Shown piece by piece: positions 30,218 through 38,066 of a stretch of 64,000 nt of DNA. Each line of letters begins with the position of its first letter. Position 1 is the first letter of the stretch. The stretch is taken from positions 251,975-315,974 of the forward strand of contig NZ_LMNS01000039.1 of NCBI RefSeq assembly GCF_001423405.1, read 5' to 3'. This DNA is from Methylobacterium sp. Leaf123 (GTDB taxonomy: Bacteria; Pseudomonadota; Alphaproteobacteria; Rhizobiales; Beijerinckiaceae). Made by a program: the position numbers and the translations under genes. A model generated the notes under the pieces. It was not told the DNA's origin and searched no databases. It worked only from the letters and a program-made list of their open reading frames with translations.

Positions 30218-30661
30218 TCAGGCGTTCGTCGGCTCCGTGTCGGCGGCGAGGTCCTGCACGACGGCGCGGCGCTCGTTCTCTCCCTCGGCGAGGCGGTGAA
30301 CATGCATCTCCGTCGCGCCTTCCTGGCGGGCGCGGGCGAGCCAGTTGCGGTGCAGGCGCTCGCGCGGCCCCTTGCCGGTCGCGGCAATGGAAACGGCCTG
30401 GGCAATGCCGGCCTCGTCTCGCCGCACGGCGATGACCACCGCCTCATCGACCTCGGCGAGGTCGGGCTCGGCGAGTTCGTGGACGCCGACGACGTAGCGG
30501 CGGCCGGACCGCCCGCGCCACGCGCTCAGCGCGGGGGCGGCAACGCCGCGCAGGCCCGCCATGGTTCGGAGACGCTCCTCGCGCACATCCGCTCTCCGGG
30601 ATCGATCGTCCTTCAGATCGCGGAGCGCGACCGACCAGGACAGGGCTCGTTTGTTCGCCAT
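30218..30661 (-). CDS. hypothetical protein
   Basis: 147 residues from ATG 30661 (MANKRALSWS). The middle part looks ordered: WRGRSGRRYVVGVHELAEPDLAEVDEAVVIAVRRDEAGIAQAVSIAATG, a likely beta-rich core, followed by a helical tail with many Arg and Glu. There is no signal or membrane segment, and I recognise no family. Sequence is protein-like in this frame and weak in the others. It may be cotranscribed with the DUF2125 gene (135 bases apart). Confidence 0.6.
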   Translation of the reverse strand: MANKRALSWSVALRDLKDDRSRRADVREERLRTMAGLRGVAAPALSAWRGRSGRRYVVGVHELAEPDLAEVDEAVVIAVRRDEAGIAQAVSIAATGKGPRERLHRNWLARARQEGATEMHVHRLAEGENERRAVVQDLAADTEPTNA

Positions 30662-30959
30662 TTGTTCTGTTCTACAGCGCTCGTCCGATCGCCGTCAAGG
30701 CGCTGGTTCGGAACGGTTTCCGGGGTCAGGATAAGGTGGGGATCGCCGCTTGGTTCCACAAGCGATATTGCCCCCCGGCGTCCCGATTCGAATGCGCGAT
30801 CATCGTCCCGCCGCACAGCATTCTTAAAGCATGAGTCTGGCAGGGTGACCGGGCGCGATGCCTGCCGTACAAGCGAAGCGGTGTGCTGCGCTTGGGGTCG
30901 GAGCGACGGTTTTCGGACGGATCGACGTGACGCGGCGGGGAACAGCCTTGGGGCAGGGT

Positions 30960-31514
30960 ATGGGTGTGGCGAGGAACAGGCCGGGGGTTCGGATCGCGCG
31001 GCTCGCGCTCGCCGCCGGCCTCGCGCTGAATCTCGGTGCCTGCTTTCGTCCCCTCTACGGGCCGACGGCCTCGGGCGAATCGATGCAGGGCCTGCTCGCC
31101 GCGATCCAGGTCGATGACGTGAACATGGCGCAGGATCAGGAGCGCCTCGGGCACTACCTGCGCAGCGAGTTGATCTTCGATCTCGACGGTTCCGGCCAAG
31201 CGGCTGTGCCCAAGCGCTACCGGCTGAAGATGCAGGGCTCCGAGCAGGTCCAGACGCCGATTGTCTCCTCGACCACGGCGCGAGCCGAGGCGGGTACCAT
31301 CGTCGGTACGGTGAAGTTCTCGCTGGAGAGCCTGGACGGGCGCCGCGTCCTCACCGAGGGCGTCGCGACCGGCACAGCGACTTACGACCGTTCGATCCAG
31401 CGTTTCGCCTCCCTGCGCGCCGCGCGTGACGCCGAGATCCGCCTCGCCAAGGTGCTGGCCGAGCAGATCAAGACCCGGATCGCCTCCGTCCTTACCGTCA
31501 AGACGAACCCCTGA
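30960..31514 (+). CDS. lptE: LPS-assembly lipoprotein LptE
   Basis: 184 residues from ATG 30960 (MGVARNRPG). The signal peptide ends in the lipobox LNLGAC followed by FRPLYGPTASG, the sequence that typically opens alphaproteobacterial LptE. The mature domain includes LRSELIFDLDGSGQA near residue 80 and ARDAEIRLAKVLAEQIKTRI at the end. LptE plugs the LptD barrel in the outer membrane and helps insert lipopolysaccharide. It is 10 bases upstream of holA, the classic lptE-holA pair; leuS, often the third gene of that cluster, lies separately at 39.5 kb. The frame opens at 30858. The 298-base region before it contains no other supported feature. Confidence 0.88.
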   Translation: MGVARNRPGVRIARLALAAGLALNLGACFRPLYGPTASGESMQGLLAAIQVDDVNMAQDQERLGHYLRSELIFDLDGSGQAAVPKRYRLKMQGSEQVQTPIVSSTTARAEAGTIVGTVKFSLESLDGRRVLTEGVATGTATYDRSIQRFASLRAARDAEIRLAKVLAEQIKTRIASVLTVKTNP

Positions 31515-31524
31515 CGGGCCCGGC

Positions 31525-32556
31525 ATGACGGCGGTCAAAGCCGGCGATGTCGAGGGGCTGGTCCGGCGCGGCCCCGATCCGCGCATCGCGGTGGTTCTGG
31601 TCTACGGGCCGGATGTCGGGCTCGTCGCCGACCGGGCGATGCGGCTGGTCCGGGGGATGGTCGCCGACCCCGACGACCCCTTCGCGCTCATCAGGATCGA
31701 CGGCGACACCCTCGCCTCCGATCCCGGTCGCTTGGTGGACGAGGCCGGCACCGTTGGCCTGTTCGGCGGCAGCCGCACGATCTGGGTGCGCTCCGGCAGC
31801 CGCAACTACGCACCGGCCGTCGATACGGTGTTGAAGGCGTCAACCGACGGGGTCCGCATCGTCGTGGAGGCCGGCGACCTCGCTCGCTCCGCCCCCCTGC
31901 GCACGCTCTGCGAAGGCTCACCCAAGGCGCTTGCCCTACCCTGCTACCCAGACGACGAGCGCACGCTTGCCGACCTGATCGAGCGCACGTTGCAGGAGGA
32001 CGGGCTGCGCATTGATCGCGACGCCCGCGACCTGCTGACCGGCAGCCTCGGCAGCGACCGCCGCGCCAGCCTCTCCGAGATCGGTAAGCTCGCCCTCTAC
32101 GCCCGCGGCCAGGGCAGCGTCGGCGTGGATGATGTCGAGGCGATCGTCAGCGATGTCGGCGCAAGCGTGCTCAACGCCCTGATCGACGCGGCCTTCGCCG
32201 GCCGGGCCAGCGAGGCCGAGCGCGAGTATCGCCGCTTCCGCCATGAGGGGATGGACCCCTCGGCGATGCTCGGCGCCGGTTTGCGCCACGCCCTCACCCT
32301 GCTCTCTCTGCGCCTCGACAATCCGCGCGGTAGCGCCAGCCAGATCGTCGCCAATTGGCGCGGCCTGCATTTCCGCCGCAAGGCCTTGGCCGAAACTCAG
32401 CTTGCCCGCTGGTCGGCACCGGGGCTGCAACAGGCCGTGGCGTGGCTTCAGGACGCGGTGCTCGCTTGCCGTCGCTCGGAGCCGGATCTCGCTCACGCCC
32501 AGGCGCAGGGCGTGTTCCTGCGGATCGCTATCGAGGCCGCGCGGCGGCGGGCCTGA
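31525..32556 (+). CDS. holA: DNA polymerase III delta subunit HolA
   Basis: 343 residues from ATG 31525 (MTAVKAGDVEGL). HolA opens the sliding clamp within the replicative clamp loader. The AAA+-like N-domain is seen in AVVLVYGPDVGLVADRAMRLVRG and ALIRIDGDTLASDPGRLVDEAGTVGLFGGSRTIWVR. The middle (ADLIERTLQEDGLRIDRDARDLLTGSLGSDRRASLSEIGKLALY) matches the delta family, and helical collar sequences follow. It is cotranscribed with lptE. An earlier in-frame start at 31426 would overlap lptE and is unlikely. Confidence 0.95.
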   Translation: MTAVKAGDVEGLVRRGPDPRIAVVLVYGPDVGLVADRAMRLVRGMVADPDDPFALIRIDGDTLASDPGRLVDEAGTVGLFGGSRTIWVRSGSRNYAPAVDTVLKASTDGVRIVVEAGDLARSAPLRTLCEGSPKALALPCYPDDERTLADLIERTLQEDGLRIDRDARDLLTGSLGSDRRASLSEIGKLALYARGQGSVGVDDVEAIVSDVGASVLNALIDAAFAGRASEAEREYRRFRHEGMDPSAMLGAGLRHALTLLSLRLDNPRGSASQIVANWRGLHFRRKALAETQLARWSAPGLQQAVAWLQDAVLACRRSEPDLAHAQAQGVFLRIAIEAARRRA

Positions 32557-32700
32557 GGGCTGAGCGAAGCCACCCAGATATCCTCGGTGTCAGCACCCCG
32601 AGCCAGATGCCGTCTCGGTAGCTCGCCCCTACCGCAGCGGGGTGCCGAAGGCGAGCGGCAGGACCGTACGCTCATCGACATCGGAGCAGCCGACGACGAG

Positions 32701-32850
32701 GAAGCCCGTCATTGGCCGCGCCAGCACTCAGGCGCGGGTCTTCTCCCTGAAGGGGAACGGGCTCGTCACGATGTCGCGCATGACCCCTTTCGGGATCACG
32801 GCATAGGCCTCACTGAAAGCCACGCGTCCGGTATGGAGACTGTCTAGTCG
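32701..32850 (-). pseudogene. relic of (S)-ureidoglycine aminohydrolase-like cupin gene
   Basis: On the minus strand this reads TGRVAFSEAYAVIPKGVMR then DIVTSPFPFREKTRA, a TGA, then VLARPMTGF. This is the conserved N-terminal core of bifunctional allantoicase/(S)-ureidoglycine aminohydrolase proteins (AVF.EAYAVIP.G.MRDIVTS..PFW.KTRAWV..RP..GF). The stop sits exactly where the family has Trp, so a TGG-to-TGA change is implied. No start codon is found upstream, and after MTGF the sequence no longer matches. Both ends are missing, so it is a dead fragment. The surrounding 32557-32892 has no other supported gene. Family identity is from memory. Confidence 0.6.
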
Positions 32851-32892
32851 GGAAGGCCGCCACTCATTTCGTGAGACCGGCGGTTCATTCTC

Positions 32893-33798
32893 TCAGGCTC
32901 CGCCGAGCTTGCGGCAGAGGGCATCGCGCTCCTCGGCGCTGGCGTAGCGGATGCGGATCTCGCCCTCCCCGCTCGCCTTGGCCTTCACCGCCACGCTGTA
33001 GCCGAGCGCCCGGCCGAGCACGTCTTCCAGTGAGCGCAGGGCGGCGTCGCCCTCGGCGGAGCGGCGCGGACGGCCAGGACGCGGCGTGTCGTCCTGCGGG
33101 GTCTCTGCGGCGGCCAGCGCCTCGACCTCACGCACCGACAGCCCTTCGGCCACGATCCGGCGGGCCACCGCCTCCGGATCGCGCACGGAGAGAAGGGCGC
33201 GGGCATGGCCGGCGGTGATTTCGCTGGCGATCACCCGGTCCTGAATCGCCGGGGGAAGCTGGAGGAGGCGCAGGGTGTTGGCGAGATGGCTGCGGCTCTT
33301 GCCGAGCAGGTCGGCCAGCTCGGCCTGGGTATATTTGAACTCGCCCATCAGACGCTCGTAGCCCGACGCCTCTTCGATGGCGTTCAGGTCGGCCCGCTGG
33401 ACGTTTTCCAGAATTGCGTATTCGAGCGAGGTGCGGTCGTCGATCTCGACGACCACCACCGGCACCTCGTTGAGGCCCGCGCGCTGGGCGGCGCGCCAGC
33501 GGCGCTCGCCAGCCACGATTTCGAAGGTGCCCGGCACCCCTGAAAGCGCGCGCACAACGATCGGCTGGATCACGCCGCGCTGGCGGATCGAGGCGGCCAG
33601 TTCGTCGAGTTCCGGCTCCGAGAAGCGGCGGCGCGGGTTGCGCGGGTTCGGGCGCAGGAACTCCACCGCCACCTTGCGCTGCGCGTGTGCGGCGGCCGTG
33701 CGGGCCGCCTCCTCCGGTGCGTCGTCGGAAAAGTCGCCGATCAGCGCCGCAAGGCCGCGTCCGAGCCGCGGCCGCGCCGCATCATCCGCCATTGCCAC
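32893..33798 (-). CDS. parB: chromosome partitioning protein ParB
   Basis: 301 residues. It is a CTP-dependent DNA-sliding clamp that loads at parS and condenses the origin region. The N-terminus RPRLGRGLAALIGD binds ParA. The CTP-binding motif GERRWRAAQRAGLNEVPV lies near residue 90, with ILENVQRADLNAIEEASGYERLM after it. The helix-turn-helix LADLLGKSRSHLANTLRLLQLP is near 160, and a C-terminal dimerisation domain closes the protein. It follows parA by 27 bases. A consensus parS lies in the upstream rsmG gene of the same operon. Confidence 0.98.
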   Translation of the reverse strand: MAMADDAARPRLGRGLAALIGDFSDDAPEEAARTAAAHAQRKVAVEFLRPNPRNPRRRFSEPELDELAASIRQRGVIQPIVVRALSGVPGTFEIVAGERRWRAAQRAGLNEVPVVVVEIDDRTSLEYAILENVQRADLNAIEEASGYERLMGEFKYTQAELADLLGKSRSHLANTLRLLQLPPAIQDRVIASEITAGHARALLSVRDPEAVARRIVAEGLSVREVEALAAAETPQDDTPRPGRPRRSAEGDAALRSLEDVLGRALGYSVAVKAKASGEGEIRIRYASAEERDALCRKLGGA

Positions 33799-33825
33799 GA
33801 TTGAAACTCCAAACCATCAAGAGAC

Positions 33826-34686
33826 TTAGGCGGCTGCGGCGGGCGGGGGCGCGCGGCCCTCGCGCTGGATCACTTCGGAGGCAAGCCGCAGATAGGCCTG
33901 CGATCCGGCGCATTTCAGATCGTAGAGCAGCACCGGCTTGCCGTGCGACGGCGCTTCCGAAACGCGCACATTGCGCGGGATCATCGTCTCGTAGACCTTA
34001 TCGCCCATGAAGCCGCGGACATCGGCGACGACCTGGGTCGAGAGGTTGTTGCGCGGGTCGTACATGGTCAGCACGACGCCCTGGATCTGGAGTTTAGGAT
34101 TCAGCGCTTGGCGAACCTGCTCCACCGTGCGCAGCAACTGGCTCAGTCCTTCGAGGGCGAAGAACTCGCATTGCAACGGCACCATCACCGCATCGGCCGC
34201 GGCGAGCGCATTGATGGTGAGCAGGTTGAGCGAAGGCGGGCAATCGATCAGCACGTAGCTGATCGGTTCCATTCCCTCCGGCATCGTGAGATCGCGCAGG
34301 ATGTTGCGCAGGCGGTGGGCCCGGTCGGACGCGCTCGCCAGTTCGAGTTCGAGGCCGAGCAGATCCATCGTCGAGGGGGCGACGGAGAGGCGCGGCACCG
34401 CCGTCGGCGTGATGGCGTCCACCAGCGGCGCCTCGCCGGCCATGACATGGTAGGTCGAAACCTTGCGGCGGCGACGATCGATGCCGAGTCCGGTCGAGGC
34501 GTTGCCCTGCGGATCGAGGTCGATCACCAGAACCTGCTCGCCGATGGCGGCCAGCGCCGTGCCGAGATTGATCGCCGTCGTGGTTTTGCCGACGCCGCCC
34601 TTCTGGTTCGCGAGCGCGAGCACGCGCAGCGGTTTGGCTTGAGCAGGAGCAACCTGCGCCGGTGAGGCCGTGGGTGAGTCGGTCAT
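33826..34686 (-). CDS. parA: chromosome partitioning ATPase ParA
   Basis: 286 residues from ATG 34686 (MTDSPTAS). The deviant Walker A motif KGGVGKTTTAINLGTALA lies near residues 28-45, and the Walker B-type region is YVLIDCPPSLNLLTINAL near 140. ParA forms ATP-dependent nucleoid gradients that segregate ParB-parS complexes. The start overlaps the rsmG stop (ATGA), and parB follows at 27 bases. The open frame extends further upstream into rsmG (to 34773) but the family start fits 34686. Confidence 0.98.
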   Translation of the reverse strand: MTDSPTASPAQVAPAQAKPLRVLALANQKGGVGKTTTAINLGTALAAIGEQVLVIDLDPQGNASTGLGIDRRRRKVSTYHVMAGEAPLVDAITPTAVPRLSVAPSTMDLLGLELELASASDRAHRLRNILRDLTMPEGMEPISYVLIDCPPSLNLLTINALAAADAVMVPLQCEFFALEGLSQLLRTVEQVRQALNPKLQIQGVVLTMYDPRNNLSTQVVADVRGFMGDKVYETMIPRNVRVSEAPSHGKPVLLYDLKCAGSQAYLRLASEVIQREGRAPPPAAAA

Positions 34687-35318
34687 GGGTCCACGCGGGA
34701 AAGCGACGTGACGCGCACAATCCGTGCCTGCGAGTCGGTGCGGCTCGGAATCAGGTCGCGGGTGAATGTCCACTCATCCTCGGCCTCGGTCAATTCCGTG
34801 GCTGCATCACGTCCCTTCGGAAACAGCCCGACGGTGCCTCTTGTCAACAAAGGTTCGGTCCAGGCGAGCAGTTGCGTCAGGGGGGCCAGCGCACGGGCGC
34901 AGACGATTTCGGTGTCGGTGAGGGTACCGATCACCGTTTCGATGCGTGCATTGTGCACGGTGACCGGTGCACCGGTGAGGCGCGCGGTCTCCGAGAGGAA
35001 GGCGCATTTGCGGGCGTTGCTCTCAACCAAGTGGACATGGAAGCCCGGTCGCTCTTTGCCGGCAATGGCGAGGATGAGGCCGGGGATGCCGGCGCCCGAG
35101 CCGAGGTCAAGCCAGCGGGTTGCATCCGGCGCGACGGTCAGAAGTTGGAGGGCGTCGTCGATGTGCCGGTGCCAGACCTCTTTCAGCGTCGCGGGACCGA
35201 CAAGGTTTTTGACGGTCTGCCAGCGCGTGAGCTGTGCAACGTAGAGATCGAGAGACGCGGCTGTTTCACGTGAAACATGATGCTCGCTCAGGACGCGTGT
35301 ACGCAGATCAGTGCTCAT
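34683..35318 (-). CDS. rsmG: 16S rRNA m7G527 methyltransferase RsmG
   Basis: 211 residues from ATG 35318 (MSTDLRTRV). It methylates G527 of 16S rRNA using SAM. Motif I is WLDLGSGAGIPGLILAIAG near residue 70, and the family block HRHIDDALQLL lies just before. VESNARKCAFLSE is near 100, followed by ARALAPLTQLLAW. The gene contains a perfect parS at 35262-35277. It is 34 bases after mnmG and overlaps parA by four bases, so mnmG-rsmG-parA-parB form an operon. The frame extends to 35396 but that would overlap mnmG. Confidence 0.97.
   Translation of the reverse strand: MSTDLRTRVLSEHHVSRETAASLDLYVAQLTRWQTVKNLVGPATLKEVWHRHIDDALQLLTVAPDATRWLDLGSGAGIPGLILAIAGKERPGFHVHLVESNARKCAFLSETARLTGAPVTVHNARIETVIGTLTDTEIVCARALAPLTQLLAWTEPLLTRGTVGLFPKGRDAATELTEAEDEWTFTRDLIPSRTDSQARIVRVTSLSRVDP
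35262..35277. other. parS centromere site
   Basis: TGTTTCACGTGAAACA is a perfect match to the universal bacterial parS palindrome. It is embedded in the N-terminal coding region of rsmG, about 580 bases upstream of parA. A degenerate copy with the CACGTG core (GTTTTCACGTGAAAAG) lies in leuS near 40233. Confidence 0.95.
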
Positions 35319-35352
35319 TCCGCCGTCCTTGTATCGGGGCAGGCTGGCATTC

Positions 35353-37227
35353 TCATGCCGAGGCCTGGACCCGGCCCCGGCGGGCATGGGCGGCAAGCAG
35401 GGTCAGAGCGGCCGGCGTCACGCCCTCGATGCGCGCGGCCTGCCCCAGGGTGGTCGGGCGCACGCCGTCGAGCTTCGCGCGCATCTCGTTGGAGAGGCCG
35501 GCGATGGCGCCGTAATCGAGGGAGGTCGGCAAGCGCACGGCCTCGTCGCGGCGGAAGGCCGTGATGTCGGCCTGTTGCCGATTGAGATAGACGGCGTAGG
35601 TTGCGTCCGTCCGCAGGCGCTCCGCGACCCGCGGCGGCACCGCTGCCAATTCGGGCCAGACCGCCGCGAGCCGGTCCCAGCCGATCTCCGGGTAGGATAG
35701 GATCTGGAAGGCACTGCGGCGCAGGCCGTCATGGTTGAGGGCGAGGCCGTGCTGGGCCGCCTCGTTCGGGGTAAGGCTCAAGCTGTCGAGCCGGGTGCGT
35801 GCCTCGGACAACGCCGTCTGCGAAGCGGCGAAATGCGCGGCCCGGACTGAGCCGACACAGCCGAGCGCCGCGCCGCGGGGCGTGAGGCGTTCGTCGGCAT
35901 TGTCGACGCGCAGGCTCAGGCGGTACTCCGAGCGCGAGGTGAACATGCGGTAGGGTTCGCTCACCCCGTGGGTGACGAGGTCATCAATCATCACGCCGAG
36001 ATAGGATTCGGCCCGGTCGAAGATCGCGAGTTCGGAGCCGCCGGCCAGCCGGGCCGCATTGAGGCCGGCGACGAGCCCCTGCCCTGCCGCCTCCTCGTAT
36101 CCAGTGGTGCCGTTGATCTGGCCCGCCAGGAACAAGCCGGACAGACGCTTGGTCTGGAGCGTCGCGTCGAGTTCACGCGGATCGACGTAGTCGTACTCGA
36201 TGGCGTAGCCGGGGCGCAGGATGCGGGTGCGCTCCAGCCCCGGGATGGCTGCGATAATGCCGGCCTGAACCTCCTCGGGAAGCGCGGTCGAGATGCCGTT
36301 CGGGTAGACGGTCGGATCGTCGAGCCCCTCCGGCTCCAGGAAGATCTGGTGGCCCTCGCGGTCACCGAAGCGCACGACCTTGTCTTCGATCGAGGGACAG
36401 TAGCGCGGGCCGCGGCTGCTGATCCCGCCGGAATACATCGGCGAGCGATGGAGGTTGGCTCGGATCAGGTCATGCACCGCCTGCGTCGTGCGGGTGATGC
36501 CGCAGGCGATCTGCGGTGTGGTGATCCGTTCGGTCAGAGTCGAGAACGGGACGGGCTCTGCGTCCGCGTGCTGCATCTCCAAAGCGGCCCAATCGATCGT
36601 GCGTCCATCGAGACGCGGCGGCGTGCCGGTCTTCAGGCGGCCGAGGCGGAAGCCGTGCCGGTCGAGTGTGCGCGCCAACCCGACGGCGGGCTCTTCGCCG
36701 ACGCGGCCAGCGGGGATCTGGCGCTCGCCGATATGGATGAGGCCGCGCAGGAAGGTGCCTGTCGTGATGACCACGGCTGCCGCGGTCAGGGTGCGCCCAT
36801 CCGCGAGCACCACACCCGCGACACGGCCTGAATGCACGGTCAGGTCGTCGGCCTCGCCCTCGATCACGGTGAGTTCCGGGGTCTCCGCGACCGCCGCCTG
36901 CATGGCCCGGGCGTAGAGCGCCCGGTCGGCCTGCGTGCGGGGGCCGCGGACGGCCGGGCCCTTGCGGCGATTGAGCAGGCGGAACTGGATGCCGGCGGCA
37001 TCCGCGACGCGGCCCATCAGCCCGTCGAGGGCATCCACCTCACGCACGAGGTGCCCCTTGCCGAGACCGCCGATGGCCGGGTTGCAGGACATCGCGCCGA
37101 TGGTGGCCGCCCGATGCGTCACCAAAGCGGTGCGGGCGCTGACGCGTGCGGCGGCCGCAGCGGCCTCGACGCCGGCATGGCCACCGCCGACGACGATGAC
37201 GTCGTAACTGGAAGAATGGGCGTGCAT
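35353..37227 (-). CDS. mnmG: tRNA uridine-5-carboxymethylaminomethyl modification enzyme MnmG (GidA)
   Basis: 624 residues, full length. With MnmE it installs the carboxymethylaminomethyl group on U34 of certain tRNAs using FAD, NADH and folate. The dinucleotide motif VVGGGHAGVEAAAAAARV opens the protein, followed by MSCNPAIGGLGKGHLVREVDALDG. Further blocks are GPAVRGPRTQADR, CGITRTTQAVHDLI near residue 240 and LFLAGQINGTTGYEEAAGQGLVAGLNAA near 365. It heads the rsmG-parA-parB run. In most relatives mnmE lies directly beside it; here a DUF6894 gene and an AT-richer gap intervene. Confidence 0.98.
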   Translation of the reverse strand: MHAHSSSYDVIVVGGGHAGVEAAAAAARVSARTALVTHRAATIGAMSCNPAIGGLGKGHLVREVDALDGLMGRVADAAGIQFRLLNRRKGPAVRGPRTQADRALYARAMQAAVAETPELTVIEGEADDLTVHSGRVAGVVLADGRTLTAAAVVITTGTFLRGLIHIGERQIPAGRVGEEPAVGLARTLDRHGFRLGRLKTGTPPRLDGRTIDWAALEMQHADAEPVPFSTLTERITTPQIACGITRTTQAVHDLIRANLHRSPMYSGGISSRGPRYCPSIEDKVVRFGDREGHQIFLEPEGLDDPTVYPNGISTALPEEVQAGIIAAIPGLERTRILRPGYAIEYDYVDPRELDATLQTKRLSGLFLAGQINGTTGYEEAAGQGLVAGLNAARLAGGSELAIFDRAESYLGVMIDDLVTHGVSEPYRMFTSRSEYRLSLRVDNADERLTPRGAALGCVGSVRAAHFAASQTALSEARTRLDSLSLTPNEAAQHGLALNHDGLRRSAFQILSYPEIGWDRLAAVWPELAAVPPRVAERLRTDATYAVYLNRQQADITAFRRDEAVRLPTSLDYGAIAGLSNEMRAKLDGVRPTTLGQAARIEGVTPAALTLLAAHARRGRVQASA

Positions 37228-37369
37228 GACCCGTGCTTATGCGCGCGCCATCCAACAGGTCAACGCGGACCCGCTTCATCGCCCCGGTTAGCGGTGGTTC
37301 GCCGCCTTCGGCCCGGCCCCATCGTCGCTGCGACCTGGAAGGGAGGCGAAGGATCCGGCGCGGTTCAGG

Positions 37370-37636
37370 TTAGGCGGCGGAGCGGTGTGGCTCGGAGGCC
37401 GTCGAAGTCAGGGAGGGGCGTATCCGCAGCTCGATGCAGAAGGTCTCGGAGGTCGCCTCCTCGATCACTTCCAGCGACCACGTATCCCCGACGCTCAGCC
37501 GATGGCCCGATTCCTTGAGCAGCGAGCCGGCATAGTGGACGGCTGTGCGCAGGGCCGCTTCCCGATTGGCGCATTCGACCCCATCGTCATCCGTGATGCC
37601 GAGGCCGTCATGCACATTGAAGAAGTACTTGGGCAT
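37370..37636 (-). CDS. DUF6894-type small protein
   Basis: 88 residues from ATG 37636 (MPKYFFNVHDGL). The opening YFFNVHDG...DDDGVECANREAALRTAVHYAG is characteristic of the abundant DUF6894 family of Hyphomicrobiales, which consists of a short beta-hairpin and one helix. Function is unknown. The second half (WSLEVIEEATSETFCIELRIRPSL) continues the beta sheet pattern. It is encoded on the same strand between mnmE and mnmG. The frame extends to 37660, giving eight extra residues with no family match. Confidence 0.8.
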   Translation of the reverse strand: MPKYFFNVHDGLGITDDDGVECANREAALRTAVHYAGSLLKESGHRLSVGDTWSLEVIEEATSETFCIELRIRPSLTSTASEPHRSAA

Positions 37637-38066
37637 AGCGCAGTCAATAATTGAACGCAAAGGTAAGCAATGATGCCTTAAGTTTCGTTACGAATAAAGG
37701 CTCGTTTTAATGTTTTGTTGGGCAGTTTGCGCTCATGCGCTGCCACGAAAATCTATGTAGCGGCAAAAATTGCTCAGACTATCTTACGACTATAAGAATA
37801 TGTTACGGCGTCCGACGGCAAATCGCGCGCGTCCTATCGCCCGCAATAAAATTACGGAAAATGGCACTGTCGTGGGTTGGGACGCTCTGTCCAGCCATTT
37901 GGGCCAGGGCGAGTTCTGCTTTCTCCACCCTCCCCTCCGCGGCGCCGACGGGCGCACCGAGATCTGGGCGATCGACGCATCGCGGCCCTTCAGTAGGCGG
38001 TGATCAGCTTCCGAATCATTTACGGTAACCGGATCGCGGTGTTCCCGCGCTAGCCCCTGGCGGCCG
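37637..38066. other. AT-richer intergenic region between DUF6894 gene and mnmE
   Basis: 430 bases, with 37640-37870 clearly more AT-rich than the neighbours. A plus-strand frame from ATG 37800 (67 codons, ending near 38003) is open, with a vaguely protein-like end (REC-like GEFCFLHPPLRGADGRTEIW), but it has no ribosome site and no family I recognise. I treat it as non-coding, possibly a promoter region or old insertion. Confidence 0.4.

Noticed and set aside
37800..38003. 67-codon plus-strand frame in the mnmE/DUF6894 gap
   Set aside because: No ribosome site or family match, and composition is mixed; recorded in the intergenic entry only.
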